Source of the DNA: Ferriphaselus amnicola
GTDB taxonomy: Bacteria; Pseudomonadota; Gammaproteobacteria; Burkholderiales; Gallionellaceae
DNA: 64,000 nt
Direction: 5' to 3'
NCBI RefSeq assembly: GCF_000974685.2
Contig: NZ_AP018738.1
Span: 1,984,001-2,048,000, forward strand
Positions 40,020 to 48,831 of the stretch are shown here, piece by piece. The position numbers were made by a program, and so were the translations under genes. The notes under the pieces were generated by a model. It saw only the letters and a list, made by a program, of their open reading frames with translations, made no database searches and was not told the origin of the DNA. Within the stretch, counting starts at the first letter, position 1; every line of letters begins with the position of its first letter.

Positions 40020-40289
40020 CTAGGCGGGTTTAACGAAGCTAATGACTTGAGCATTTTGTTGTTCGCCATCCTTGTAATAAGGCCGGGCTTGATCGAAATT
40101 GAGCAGCTCGGCCAATTCATTTTCCCGCTCGGAAATCAGGGCGAAGCAATCCTTGATGCCTTCGATCGTGTCAGCTGTCAGCGGGTTAGTACGCCCGCCG
40201 AGCGGCGTAACGTCTCGAACGACGTTAGCCAATGTCTTGCGCATCGTACGCAAGATGCTTTGCTCTTTACTCAACGTTTCAATGTCCAT
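40020..40289 (-). CDS. small hypothetical protein
   Basis: An 89-aa protein of no recognised family. It begins MDIETLSKEQSILRTMRKTL, is helical through residue 60, and contains a proline-glycine turn at TPLGGRTNPLT. No cysteine, signal peptide or membrane segment is seen. It is divergent from the S24-like gene by 155 bases, a gap that must hold both promoters, and precedes the 226-aa gene by 26 bases. Normal composition and tight spacing to its neighbour support it as real. Confidence 0.7.
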   Translation of the reverse strand: MDIETLSKEQSILRTMRKTLANVVRDVTPLGGRTNPLTADTIEGIKDCFALISERENELAELLNFDQARPYYKDGEQQNAQVISFVKPA

Positions 40290-40444
40290 GGTGATCTGTC
40301 AGTGTGAATGGCGGGAAGCGACTCTACTGGAATTGATCTGGCGCCGCTACGCCCCCTTTGGGGAGTACATAGCTCGCCTTTCTGGTGGTTCATCCTCTAG
40401 CGGTTTGAGACTATCATCCACCCACCTTACTTCGGACGCCGATC

Positions 40445-40837
40445 ATGCACACACGCAAGCCTATCAATATCCCCATCGTCTCCGCCACTCAGGAAGAGGC
40501 GATGGCTGGCAGCAACTGTTCTGGCAACGAGCTGGTTGCATTGATGGTGCTAGGCGATAGCATGCAGCCGGAGTTCGTCGAAGGAGAGATTCTAGTCATC
40601 GAGATGGGGGCACCTGCGAGCGATGGCCACTTCGTCATCGGCACAGCAAACGAAGAGTTCATCTTTCGTCAACTCAAGCGTGATGACTCTGGCGGTTGGC
40701 AGCTACATGCACTCAACCCTGCCTACCCCGATATCGCCATCTCAGGTCTAGATACACTCAAAGGCGTGGTCATTCACAAGAAACGGCCCGGCTCGCGCAA
40801 GTCAGTTAAATACTACCTAACACCAGCAAATTACTGA
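40445..40837 (+). CDS. S24/LexA-like domain protein without DNA-binding part
   Basis: A 130-aa protein with the C-terminal fold of LexA and UmuD. MVLGDSMQPEFVEGEILVIE carries the Ser39 of the GDSM motif. At the place where LexA has its catalytic lysine (VKRLKK), this protein reads FRQLKR, so Arg75 stands in for Lys. That suggests it does not self-cleave, though a shifted lysine (Lys78) cannot be excluded. There is no helix-turn-helix part ahead of the domain. It is a single gene; the DUF2721 gene converges on it 19 bases on. It may bind partners rather than cut them. The role is unknown. Confidence 0.8.
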   Translation: MHTRKPINIPIVSATQEEAMAGSNCSGNELVALMVLGDSMQPEFVEGEILVIEMGAPASDGHFVIGTANEEFIFRQLKRDDSGGWQLHALNPAYPDIAISGLDTLKGVVIHKKRPGSRKSVKYYLTPANY

Positions 40838-40856
40838 GCACACGAATGCTGCGCGC

Positions 40857-41294
40857 TCACTCCGGTCGGTTCAGAAAGATGATCTCGCGCGATGCCAACG
40901 CGATCTCACGCAGGAAGCACAGCAATCCAAGAATGAGAAAGAACATGGCTGCGATGAAGGAGTTGGAAACTAGGTCAGGCGCATTCAGCCCCATTTTCAC
41001 TTCAATGAACAAAGAGACGATGGTCATGCAAACACACAGCGCAGCCAGCGTAATGAGTCCGATGGCGCGCCGAATCCAGCCGGTGCGCTGGACGATGATG
41101 GCGAATTCGCCCGACACGTTCACGCGCAGCTCTTCACTCATCGCATAGACGACCCGAGCTCGGTCGATGGCCCGCCCCAGACGGTTAACGAGCACAGCCA
41201 AAATGGAACCCACACCTGTCAGCAGAAAAACCGGCGCTACGGCATCGCGTATGGCAACGGAGACGCTCTGAATCTCAGGCAAACTATTTACCAT
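40857..41294 (-). CDS. DUF2721 membrane protein
   Basis: A 145-aa inner-membrane protein of the DUF2721 family, function unknown. It has three membrane segments: about residues 20-38, 78-100 and 108-128. Between the first two is a polar helix with NRLGRAIDRARV, the best-conserved part of the family. The stop lies 19 bases from the end of the convergent S24-like gene. The 265 bases upstream, to the next gene at 41560, contain no further gene or motif that I can support. Confidence 0.85.
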   Translation of the reverse strand: MVNSLPEIQSVSVAIRDAVAPVFLLTGVGSILAVLVNRLGRAIDRARVVYAMSEELRVNVSGEFAIIVQRTGWIRRAIGLITLAALCVCMTIVSLFIEVKMGLNAPDLVSNSFIAAMFFLILGLLCFLREIALASREIIFLNRPE

Positions 41295-41559
41295 AAATCT
41301 TCTTTCAGTTCAGTTAGCTAGAAAATACACACAGCGCGATTGGAAGCAGACTTTGCCATATCAAAGACATGAACCTCCCGCTGCGTGCGTGCTCAAGTGC
41401 ATTCTCGCATGACTCGAAACAATGATGTTGAGGTGCTAGTCGCGATTGACTTCGATTCAAAGTCTGATTGCTGCCCACCCCGTTCCGCCTATTTATACTA
41501 GGCCGAGCTCGACGTTCAAGTGGCCTCTTATCCGCGCAAGGATGCGCTAAACTTGCGCC

Positions 41560-41898
41560 ATGCAGATCAAATTCATCCCTCCCGCCGCCGCGAATCCTCC
41601 CAGCCTGTTGCGTAAGGCGGCGACGCTCGTAGTAACAGCGGCGCTGGCTGCGGTCGCGCTGATGTTCTCGGCCGTGGCACTCACCTTGATTCTGATTCTT
41701 GCCTTAATTGTCGGCGCTTATCTTTGGTGGAAGACGCGCGCGATGCGTAAGCAGATGCGCGACTTCCCGCCCTACCGTACGCAAGCGGGAAGTGATGTAT
41801 TCCAAGGCGAGAGGTTTGTAGGTGATGTGATCGAAGGCGAAGCGGTGCGTGTAAATCAATCCGCCACGAGTTCGGTTAGCGACACGCCTCGACCGTGA
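41560..41898 (+). CDS. small membrane protein, unknown
   Basis: A 112-aa protein with two closely spaced hydrophobic stretches, about residues 18-35 and 38-58, that likely form a membrane hairpin, then a basic patch (WWKTRAMRKQMRD) on the cytoplasmic side and a polar tail. I do not recognise the family. Its 3' end overlaps the convergent zapE gene by 43 bases, so the last 14 codons share DNA with zapE. The composition of the hydrophobic part makes a chance frame unlikely. No operon partner is seen. Confidence 0.65.
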   Translation: MQIKFIPPAAANPPSLLRKAATLVVTAALAAVALMFSAVALTLILILALIVGAYLWWKTRAMRKQMRDFPPYRTQAGSDVFQGERFVGDVIEGEAVRVNQSATSSVSDTPRP

Positions 41899-43004
41899 TG
41901 CGGCAATTCTAAATAGCGGTGCGTCTGCATTTCGGTCAAACGACTGGCGGTGCGCTGAGTTTCGCTGTCAAGCAGGCCTGCGCCGAATAGGGAGTCTTGA
42001 GCGACCTCGAACGTAGCAACCAGTTTGACGCGATTGTCGTATAGCACGTCGATCAACCAGGTGAAGCGCCGCGCCTCCGCACCGTTCTCTGAGCTCAGTC
42101 TAGGGATGCCAGACAGGAACAACGTCGGATAGCGATGCGCGAGTTCCAAATAGTCAGCTTGGTCATGAAAGCCACCGCACAAGACAGCGAAGTCGAACCA
42201 GACCACTTCACGAGCGGCACGTTTGACCGGAATGCTGCTCTGGCGCACGTGAATAATAGATGCCGCGTCATCCGAAGCGCCCGCCGCCAAACGCTGGAAC
42301 AACGTCAGCATTCTCTCCTCTGCCGTCGCATCACTCGTCCGCATGAACAAGGGATCGCGCGCCATCTGGAGCGTGCGATAGTCGGTGTCGCCGTCGAGGT
42401 TCAGCACTTTGAGTTCGCGCTTGAGCAAATCGATAGCGGGCAGGAAGTTCTGCCGTTGCAAGCCATTGAGATAAAGGTCGTCAGGCGCGTAGTTGGAGGT
42501 GGTGAGCAATACTACGCCACGTTCCAGCAACGCTGCCAGCAATCGCCCTAGGATCATCGCATCCACGATGTCCACCACATGGAATTCATCTAGACACAAC
42601 AAGCGCGTGGAGCGTTCGATCTTATCGGCCAGAGCCAGCAGCGGATCGCGCTGATCGGCTAGTAACCTCATCTCGTGATGCACTTCCAGCATGAAGTTGT
42701 GGAAATGGATGCGGCGTTTACGGCGATACGGCAGACAGTGATAGAAGCCGTCCATCAGAAACGTCTTGCCGCGCCCCACACCGCCCCAGATGTACAGACC
42801 TTTGGGCACGTCCGGGCTAAGCAGACTACGTCCGAGGAGACGGTTGCGCTTGGCCTTGAACTCGACCAACTGCCGCCAGAGCATCTCCAGCTGGTCGATG
42901 GCCACCGATTGGCTAGCATCGCAGACGATACCTGAACGCTCGCACGCAGCTTGATACCATGCTTTGGGGCTGAGCTCCGGCCCAGGGAGTACACTTTGCT
43001 GCAT
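41856..43004 (-). CDS. zapE: cell division ATPase ZapE (AFG1 family)
   Basis: ZapE is an AAA-type ATPase tied to Z-ring function under stress; the mitochondrial relative is AFG1/LACE1. The 382-aa protein has Walker A GGVGRGKT at residues 74-81, Walker B LLCLDEFHVVD near 147, sensor block LLTTSNYAPDDLY near 180, and the C-terminal RRFTWLIDVLYD. ATG at 43004 lies 13 bases after the purT stop, with only a weak ribosome site, so coupling to purT is likely. A longer start within purT is possible but would not add conserved sequence. Confidence 0.94.
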   Translation of the reverse strand: MQQSVLPGPELSPKAWYQAACERSGIVCDASQSVAIDQLEMLWRQLVEFKAKRNRLLGRSLLSPDVPKGLYIWGGVGRGKTFLMDGFYHCLPYRRKRRIHFHNFMLEVHHEMRLLADQRDPLLALADKIERSTRLLCLDEFHVVDIVDAMILGRLLAALLERGVVLLTTSNYAPDDLYLNGLQRQNFLPAIDLLKRELKVLNLDGDTDYRTLQMARDPLFMRTSDATAEERMLTLFQRLAAGASDDAASIIHVRQSSIPVKRAAREVVWFDFAVLCGGFHDQADYLELAHRYPTLFLSGIPRLSSENGAEARRFTWLIDVLYDNRVKLVATFEVAQDSLFGAGLLDSETQRTASRLTEMQTHRYLELPHHGRGVSLTELVAD

Positions 43005-43017
43005 CAAACCGTGACCA

Positions 43018-44226
43018 CTAACGACCTGACACCGGCACGACCTTACTGGCCGCAAGCTTGGCGCGCGTCCGTGCCTCGTCAGTGTCTACGCCATTCGCCA
43101 GCGCGACACCCATGCGGCGCTTCTTGAACGACTCAGGCTTGCCGAACAGGCGCACCTCCGACTCCGGCACGCGCATCGCCTCATCCACGCCAGTAAAGGC
43201 GATGCCGACTTCGTCCAACTGGCCGTAGATCACGGCAGATGCGCCCGGCGCGCGCAGACTGGCATCCACCGGCAAGCCGAGGATAGCGCGCGCATGCAAC
43301 TCGAATTCATTCAGGCGTTGGCTGCACATCGTCACCATACCCGTGTCGTGCGGACGCGGGCTGACCTCCGAAAACCAGACCTGATTGCCCTTCACGAACA
43401 ATTCGACGCCAAACAGGCCTAGGCCGCCCAAGTCTTCGGTGACTTTACGAGCAATCTCGCGGGCGCGCTCCAGCGCCAACGGCGCCATCGCTTGCGGCTG
43501 CCAGCTTTCCACGTAATCGCCACTCACCTGAATATGGCCGATAGGTTCACAGAAATGGGTTTCGACCGAACCGTCTGCCCCCATGGCGCGCACGGTGAGC
43601 AGCGTGATCTCGTAATCGAAGTCGATGAAACCTTCGACGATGACTCGACCTTGATTCACCCGCGAACCGCTTGCAGCGTAATCCCAAGCGGCAGCGACCT
43701 CGTCGGCGTTATCCACTTTCGACTGCCCTTTACCTGAAGACGACATCACCGGCTTGATGATGCACGGATAACCGATGACTGCGATAGCCGCCTGCAACTC
43801 CTCCAGACTGTCGGCGAACTTGTACGGTGAAGTCGGCAGCCACAACTTTTCTGCCGCCAAGCGGCGGATACCTTCGCGGTTCATGGTGAGTTGCGCGGCA
43901 CGAGCCGTCGGAATCACCCGCGCCAGTCCCTCGCTCTCGATCTGTACCAGCATATCGGTGGCAATGGCCTCGATCTCCGGCACGATCAGGTCGGGTTTTT
44001 CCTGCTCGATCAGCGCACGCAAAGCTGCACCGTCAGCCATGTTGATGACGTGCGCGCGATGCGCCACCTGCTGCCCCGGCGCATTCGCATAACGATCCAC
44101 CGCGATGGTCTCCACACCGAGTCGCTGCAAGGCGATGAGCACTTCCTTACCGAGTTCGCCGCTGCCTAGCAGCATAACTTTGGTTGTGGAAGGAGAAAGC
44201 GGCGTACCTAAGGTAATGGGTTTCAT
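43018..44226 (-). CDS. purT: formate-dependent GAR transformylase PurT
   Basis: PurT makes formyl-GAR from GAR, formate and ATP in purine synthesis, without folate. The 402-aa ATP-grasp enzyme begins [28 protein letters not shown] (only [11 protein letters not shown] needed for recognition), with [21 protein letters not shown] (ATP loop near residue 160), and [13 protein letters not shown]. Length matches E. coli PurT plus ten residues. ATG at 44226 fits the family start; the frame upstream of it is unrelated. The use of formate suggests that a formate source exists in the cell. Confidence 0.97.
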   Translation of the reverse strand: MKPITLGTPLSPSTTKVMLLGSGELGKEVLIALQRLGVETIAVDRYANAPGQQVAHRAHVINMADGAALRALIEQEKPDLIVPEIEAIATDMLVQIESEGLARVIPTARAAQLTMNREGIRRLAAEKLWLPTSPYKFADSLEELQAAIAVIGYPCIIKPVMSSSGKGQSKVDNADEVAAAWDYAASGSRVNQGRVIVEGFIDFDYEITLLTVRAMGADGSVETHFCEPIGHIQVSGDYVESWQPQAMAPLALERAREIARKVTEDLGGLGLFGVELFVKGNQVWFSEVSPRPHDTGMVTMCSQRLNEFELHARAILGLPVDASLRAPGASAVIYGQLDEVGIAFTGVDEAMRVPESEVRLFGKPESFKKRRMGVALANGVDTDEARTRAKLAASKVVPVSGR

Positions 44227-44294
44227 GGAGCGATCATCGAGCAAGTTGGAATAGACAAAATTATACACAGCGGGGCATCCTCACTGCGTTCCGG

Positions 44295-45182
44295 TTATGA
44301 ATCCCCACTCTGCATCTTGCCCGACATCAGGCTGGCGGAGACGATCAGCACCGCCCCGATTATTTCGCGCACGCCCATCGACTCCCCTGCCAGAAAGTAA
44401 GCGGCAATTGCAGCGAATACCAACTCAGAAAGGAATAGAACAATGGATTGGTTCGCGGGAAGATGGGTCAGGCCGAATTGCACGATGAAGCTGGCGGCGC
44501 ACAACACCACGCCAAGCAAACCCAGTAGCCAGAAATAATCCGGTGAAATGCTCAGCAACTCATGGGTTCTGCCCATCACCAGCATCGCCAGCATAGTGAT
44601 TAGCGCCGTGCCCAACCAGATGCTAGATGATTTGTAATTCACGCTCAGGTGGTCGGCACGTCGTACCAATACATTGGCTAGGGCGAAACTCAGGCCTGCG
44701 CTCAGGCCAAACCATTCCGCCTGATTTTGCGGCCACGGCCAGCCGAGATGTGGCTCCCACAACATGACGATCGCACCTGCCAGAGACAAGGCAGCAACGG
44801 CGTAACCATAGCGATTGAGCTGCTCATTCAGCAATAACCGAGACAGCCCTACCGTCCACAACGGCGCGAGGTAGAACAGCAACAGCACGCGCATCACCTC
44901 GCCGTCCAGCATCCCCAATACGTATCCGAGATTCGACCAACCCGCAGTCAAGGGCAGCAAGATACCGATCCAACCGGCGACGCGCCATTCGCGCCAAACC
45001 GAGCCGCTCAACAGCACGCCCAAGCTCAGCGCGAACGTGTAGGTAATCACCGTCGCGGCCATGCCGGAGACTCCCGCTGCGTCCAGCACACGGTACGGAT
45101 ACCAGATCAGTCCCCAGACCATCGCCGCCGTCACTAGACCGATCACCGCTACAACTTTTTGTTTTGAAGCCACTCGCTGCAC
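44295..45182 (-). CDS. EamA/DMT-family permease
   Basis: A 295-aa inner-membrane transporter of the drug/metabolite family, with ten hydrophobic segments in two EamA repeats (about residues 12-140 and 155-285). Such proteins export amino acids or metabolites; the substrate cannot be read from sequence. The start is a GTG at 45182 with AAAGG almost touching it; another GTG three codons on gives better spacing and may be the true start. It is divergent from dapC with only 37 bases between coding parts, and the dapC promoter lies inside its 5' end. Confidence 0.9.
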   Translation of the reverse strand: MQRVASKQKVVAVIGLVTAAMVWGLIWYPYRVLDAAGVSGMAATVITYTFALSLGVLLSGSVWREWRVAGWIGILLPLTAGWSNLGYVLGMLDGEVMRVLLLFYLAPLWTVGLSRLLLNEQLNRYGYAVAALSLAGAIVMLWEPHLGWPWPQNQAEWFGLSAGLSFALANVLVRRADHLSVNYKSSSIWLGTALITMLAMLVMGRTHELLSISPDYFWLLGLLGVVLCAASFIVQFGLTHLPANQSIVLFLSELVFAAIAAYFLAGESMGVREIIGAVLIVSASLMSGKMQSGDS

Positions 45183-45191
45183 CTTTATAAT
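45164..45191 (+). promoter_or_regulatory. probable sigma-70 promoter of dapC
   Basis: TTGAAG at 45164-45169 and a perfect TATAAT at 45186-45191 are 16 bases apart. The start point would be about 21 bases before the dapC ATG. The -35 lies inside the 5' end of the divergent permease gene. Confidence 0.65.
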
Positions 45192-45219
45192 TCCGCCCGT
45201 TGCGCCTCAAACCAAGATC

Positions 45220-46431
45220 ATGAATCCAGACCTAAATCACTTGCACCCCTACCCGTTCCAGAAGCTGGCTGCGCTGTTCCGCGACATCACGCCCAATCCA
45301 GCGCTGAAACCGATTAGCCTGTCCATCGGCGAACCCAAGCATGATACGCCGCAGTTCATCAAGGAAGCGCTCATCGCGGGGCTGGGCGGACTGGCGAATT
45401 ATCCTACCACAGCGGGCAGCGATGCCCTGCGTGGCGCGATCTCGCAATGGCTCGCGCGCCGCTACGCCATCCCAGCGCCGGATGCAAAAACGCAGGTGTT
45501 ACCGGTGAACGGCAGCCGCGAAGCATTGTTCGCCTTTGCCCAAGCCGTGGTGGATCGCAGCAAGCCGAATCCAGTAGTGGTCAGCCCCAACCCGTTCTAC
45601 CAGATATACGAAGGCGCGGCCTTACTGGCCGGAGCCGAACCGCAGTTCATCAACACCCTACCGGAAGACGATTTCCGCATGGACTACGCGCAATTGCCGG
45701 AAGACGTCTGGCAGCGCACCCAACTCATCTACGTCTGCTCGCCGGGCAATCCGAATGGTCATGTGATGGACTTGGAGGAATGGCGCGACCTTTTTGAGAT
45801 AGCCGACCGTTACGGTTTCATCATCGCCGCCGATGAGTGCTATTCGGAGATCTATTTCGACGAGCCACCGCTAAGCGCGCTGCAAGCCGCCCGCCAACTG
45901 GGGCGCGATGATTACAGGAACCTGATCGTGTTCTCCAGCCTGTCCAAGCGCTCCAACGTGCCCGGCCTGCGCTCCGGCTTCGTGGCTGGCGATGCGAGCA
46001 TCATCGCCAAGTTCACGCTATATCGCACTTACCACGGCTGCGCCATGAACCCGGCGGTGCAAGCCGCCAGCCTCGCCGCCTGGAACGACGAGGCGCACGT
46101 TGCCGAAAACCGTCGTCTGTACAGTGAAAAATTTGCACTCGTACTGAAAACTTTGCAGCCAGTGCTTCCGATCTCCCTGCCCGATGCCGGCTTTTACTTG
46201 TGGCTACGCACGCCAATTAGCGACACGGTCTTCGCGCAAGGTTTGCTTCGTGAGCAAAATGTGACCGTATTGCCAGGAAGCTACCTCGCAAGGGAAGCGC
46301 GCGGGGTCAACCCTGGTGAAGGTTTCGTGCGTTTCGCACTTGTAGCAAGCGTGGACGAGACGATAGAAGCCGCCCGACGTATCGCAAATTTCAGCGCGAA
46401 ACTGACAGAGCGATCTAGCGTCCATCGGTGA
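45220..46431 (+). CDS. dapC: succinyldiaminopimelate transaminase DapC
   Basis: DapC transfers an amino group to N-succinyl-2-amino-6-oxopimelate on the path to lysine and peptidoglycan. The 403-aa class-I/II PLP enzyme starts MNPDLNHLHPYPFQKLAAL, then SIGEPKH, which are typical of this subgroup. CSPGNPNG and SSLSKRSNVPGLRSGF, with the PLP-binding Lys, are intact. The ATG at 45220 fits these family starts. dapA lies 2.4 kb downstream on the other strand. A plain aspartate aminotransferase is the main alternative but the N-terminus argues against it. Confidence 0.9.
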   Translation: MNPDLNHLHPYPFQKLAALFRDITPNPALKPISLSIGEPKHDTPQFIKEALIAGLGGLANYPTTAGSDALRGAISQWLARRYAIPAPDAKTQVLPVNGSREALFAFAQAVVDRSKPNPVVVSPNPFYQIYEGAALLAGAEPQFINTLPEDDFRMDYAQLPEDVWQRTQLIYVCSPGNPNGHVMDLEEWRDLFEIADRYGFIIAADECYSEIYFDEPPLSALQAARQLGRDDYRNLIVFSSLSKRSNVPGLRSGFVAGDASIIAKFTLYRTYHGCAMNPAVQAASLAAWNDEAHVAENRRLYSEKFALVLKTLQPVLPISLPDAGFYLWLRTPISDTVFAQGLLREQNVTVLPGSYLAREARGVNPGEGFVRFALVASVDETIEAARRIANFSAKLTERSSVHR

Positions 46432-46650
46432 TCGGCAAGTCAGATCGACTCACACGAATCACGAAAATGCAGACGCAAATAGTCCACAACAATGATAGGG
46501 TTACGTAAACATCCAGAAGAATGTTGTAAATTTACATCGGTGACTAGATATTTTTCCAAGAATTGATAGAATGCGCCGTCTTTCGTCCAAGCCTGACCAT
46601 GGACGAACGGATTTACCCGGTTTTTGTTAACTTAATGTGAAGGAAAATAA

Positions 46651-46851
46651 ATGAAACTGTCCGCTCTGATTGCTGCCCTGTTGGCTCTGGCTCTGACCGC
46701 TTGTGGCGAAAAAGCTGCAGAAGCTCCTGCTGCTCCTGCTGAAGCCCCTGCTGTTGAAGCTGCTTCCGCTCCTGTTGCTGAAGCTGCTTCCGCTCCTGTT
46801 GCTGAAGCAGCTTCCGCTCCTGCTGCTGAAGCCGCTCCTGCTGCTAAGTAA
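46651..46851 (+). CDS. small Ala/Pro/Glu repeat lipoprotein
   Basis: A 66-aa precursor with a lipoprotein signal peptide (MKLSALIAALLALALTACG; lipid on Cys18). The mature part is only 49 residues, almost all Ala, Pro, Glu and Ser, with the unit EAASAPVA repeated three times. AAGGAAA stands before the ATG. Codons are nearly all GCT for Ala and CCT for Pro, unlike the G+C-rich choices of neighbouring genes, which is typical of very high expression. Its own terminator follows. It could be a flexible envelope spacer. No partner is adjacent and the family is not known to me. Confidence 0.82.
   Translation: MKLSALIAALLALALTACGEKAAEAPAAPAEAPAVEAASAPVAEAASAPVAEAASAPAAEAAPAAK
46756..46845 (+). repeat. 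24-bp tandem repeat inside the lipoprotein gene
   Basis: Three 24-base units start at 46756, 46780 and 46804 and a shorter one of 18 bases at 46828. The first two are identical and the third differs by two bases. Each unit codes for EAASAPVA or a close variant. Near identity suggests recent expansion. Confidence 0.9.
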
Positions 46852-46873
46852 TACAGCTAGGAACCAACAAAAG

Positions 46874-46896
46874 AGCCGACGCAAGTCGGCTTTTTT
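46874..46896 (+). terminator. terminator of the small lipoprotein gene
   Basis: AGCCGAC at 46874-46880 pairs with GTCGGCT at 46885-46891 around a GCAA tetraloop, with a run of six T from 46891. It may also act for the convergent MBL gene. Confidence 0.9.
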
Positions 46897-46911
46897 GTTT
46901 TCCGTGACGAA

Positions 46912-47679
46912 CTAAACAAGTTCACGCCATCCCACTCCCTCAGTTTGCGTCGCCACAGCGATCCAGTCTGCCGTGCAATTCAACGCCCCACTCAACGCAC
47001 GGACAGCTAGCTCTGGACTATTGTTTCGCTGACTCAAATGCGCAGCCACGAGATGCTGCAACCGCCCACAATCGATCTTACTGAGCAACGCAGCCGATTG
47101 CTGGTTATTCAAATGCCCGTAATGCCCGCCGACACGTTGCTTCAGGCTCTGCGGATAATTCCCTCGTGCCAGCATCTCAGCATCATGATTACACTCCAGA
47201 ACCAAGGCATCACAACCATTCAGCATGGATTCAATATGCGGTGTGACATGACCCGCATCAGTCAGCACACCTAAACGATGCTGACCATCGAACAAGACAT
47301 ATTGAACTGGCTCGATGGAGTCATGCGGAACTGAATACGGATGCACCTCGATATCACCCACAGAGAATGACTCCTCTGGGTGAATCTCAGTGAGGATAAC
47401 GTCGCGCTCAAAGGCCGACCGCTGCGCTCTCAACGTACCGTGAGTTATCCAAACGGGAAGGTTGTGGCGTTTGGCTAGTTTAGACACGCCAGCTATGTGG
47501 TCACCATGCTCGTGTGTGACTAGGATGCCGCTCAACTGGCTCGCGGTTAAATTCAAGCGAGCCAGCCGGCGCTCGGTTTCACGCAAGCTGAAACCACAGT
47601 CCACCAGCACACAAGTCTGGCCGGCACAAACCACCAAGGCATTCCCTTCGCTGCCACTACCAAGCGAAGCGAAACGCAT
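46912..47679 (-). CDS. MBL-fold metallohydrolase, YycJ/WalJ-like
   Basis: A 255-aa metallo-beta-lactamase-fold enzyme. The zinc motif THEHGDH is near residue 56, with further ligands in LTDAGHV and ECNHD. It resembles the YycJ/WalJ and PhnP-like groups, which include DNA exonucleases; the exact substrate is unknown. The ATG at 47679 directly follows the bamC stop, so it is the third gene of dapA-bamC-MBL, an order seen in other betaproteobacteria. A GTG one codon earlier is an alternative start. Confidence 0.9.
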   Translation of the reverse strand: MRFASLGSGSEGNALVVCAGQTCVLVDCGFSLRETERRLARLNLTASQLSGILVTHEHGDHIAGVSKLAKRHNLPVWITHGTLRAQRSAFERDVILTEIHPEESFSVGDIEVHPYSVPHDSIEPVQYVLFDGQHRLGVLTDAGHVTPHIESMLNGCDALVLECNHDAEMLARGNYPQSLKQRVGGHYGHLNNQQSAALLSKIDCGRLQHLVAAHLSQRNNSPELAVRALSGALNCTADWIAVATQTEGVGWRELV

Positions 47680-47682
47680 CAC

Positions 47683-48810
47683 TTACTTCAATTGCAAATA
47701 CAACTTATCAAATAGCTTTTGTGCAGCCTTGCTGGAAGAGCCCTCATCGTCAGTCACCACTATTGTCGTGATGCCTCCCGCCTCACGTACACTGACGTGC
47801 AATATCTCTGGCCGGCTACCGCCGCCCAAAATGGACAGCAAGTTCTTTTGCTCTGGTTTGGTGGTATTCACGAAGAACATGCCATCTGCACGATTCTTAT
47901 CTTCGACGTTCTGGCCCGCCTGTTCGAGCGCCAGTCCCACGCGCTGCCACCCCTTATCAAAGGGCTCGCTCAATTGGATAACTCGCTTTCCATCAGCCTG
48001 TTCGATGATTTTCGCTGGCATAACCGCCACAACTTGTCCGTTCGGCCCCACGGACATCTTCTGAACTACAGCACTATTCAACTTAGCCATCAACTGCTGC
48101 AACGTAGCCGCTTCCAACTCAGGGTCACTTGGACGATTTTGCCACTTAAAGGCATTGCCACTGGCATCCATGACTTCTTCTTTGCCATAGTGAGCGATGT
48201 AAACCTCGCTGATCGCACCGGCATTAGTTCGCTCTACGCGAACCCGAAACATATCTCGATTCGAGGTAGAGCTCATGCCATCAGCAAGCTTACCAAACAC
48301 ACCGCGAATGCCGCCTTCCTCGATCTTGGCGCGCGTTTCATGCCACTCGGTTTCCATCAGACCCGCGTGAACATCGTCAGCCACCAACTTGATGCCTCGT
48401 TCATCCCAGAAAGCTTTGAGCTGTGGCCAAATCGTCTCGGCAGACTCGCCCACGACCAGCCAACGTCTCGCGCCGTCGCGCTCTAGACGCGCCTTGCCAG
48501 ACGGCACCTGCACATGGGCCGGAGTCATTGGTTGCGCAACCGACTGCCCCGACTCAGCACTTGGAGCCACAGCGGGTGTAGCCCCACCATGAGCATACTC
48601 AGAGTAACTGGCGACGGTTTCCCCTTCGCTGCCAGGAATGGTGTAACGACCTTCGGTGTTCGGCGTAGTCAGATCAGGTGGAACTTCCAAGGAGGGCGCA
48701 CGCTGCGCCTGCGATTTGTAATCCACTCGCTTACTCTCAAAACCAAGCATGCTGCATCCTGCCAACGCAAGCAGAGTCGCGGACAGCGCAGCTTTTTTCA
48801 TATTTCTCAT
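47683..48810 (-). CDS. bamC: outer-membrane assembly lipoprotein BamC
   Basis: BamC is an accessory lipoprotein of the BAM complex that folds beta-barrel proteins into the outer membrane. The 375-aa precursor has a lipobox LAGC with Cys19, then the unstructured segment with LEVPPDLTTP that binds BamD, and two helix-grip domains in the rest. ATG at 48810 was chosen because AAGG ends 6 bases upstream; an ATG at 48816 abuts it. It lies 21 bases after dapA and 3 bases before the MBL gene. Sequence is diverged from E. coli NlpB, but the early motif and context agree. Confidence 0.93.
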   Translation of the reverse strand: MRNMKKAALSATLLALAGCSMLGFESKRVDYKSQAQRAPSLEVPPDLTTPNTEGRYTIPGSEGETVASYSEYAHGGATPAVAPSAESGQSVAQPMTPAHVQVPSGKARLERDGARRWLVVGESAETIWPQLKAFWDERGIKLVADDVHAGLMETEWHETRAKIEEGGIRGVFGKLADGMSSTSNRDMFRVRVERTNAGAISEVYIAHYGKEEVMDASGNAFKWQNRPSDPELEAATLQQLMAKLNSAVVQKMSVGPNGQVVAVMPAKIIEQADGKRVIQLSEPFDKGWQRVGLALEQAGQNVEDKNRADGMFFVNTTKPEQKNLLSILGGGSRPEILHVSVREAGGITTIVVTDDEGSSSKAAQKLFDKLYLQLK

Positions 48811-48831
48811 GTTCATCCTTGGAAATTCAGT

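Noticed and set aside
46703-46915. Leucine-lysine-rich frame over the small lipoprotein
   Set aside because: It is a shifted reading of the GCT/CCT repeats and runs through the terminator.
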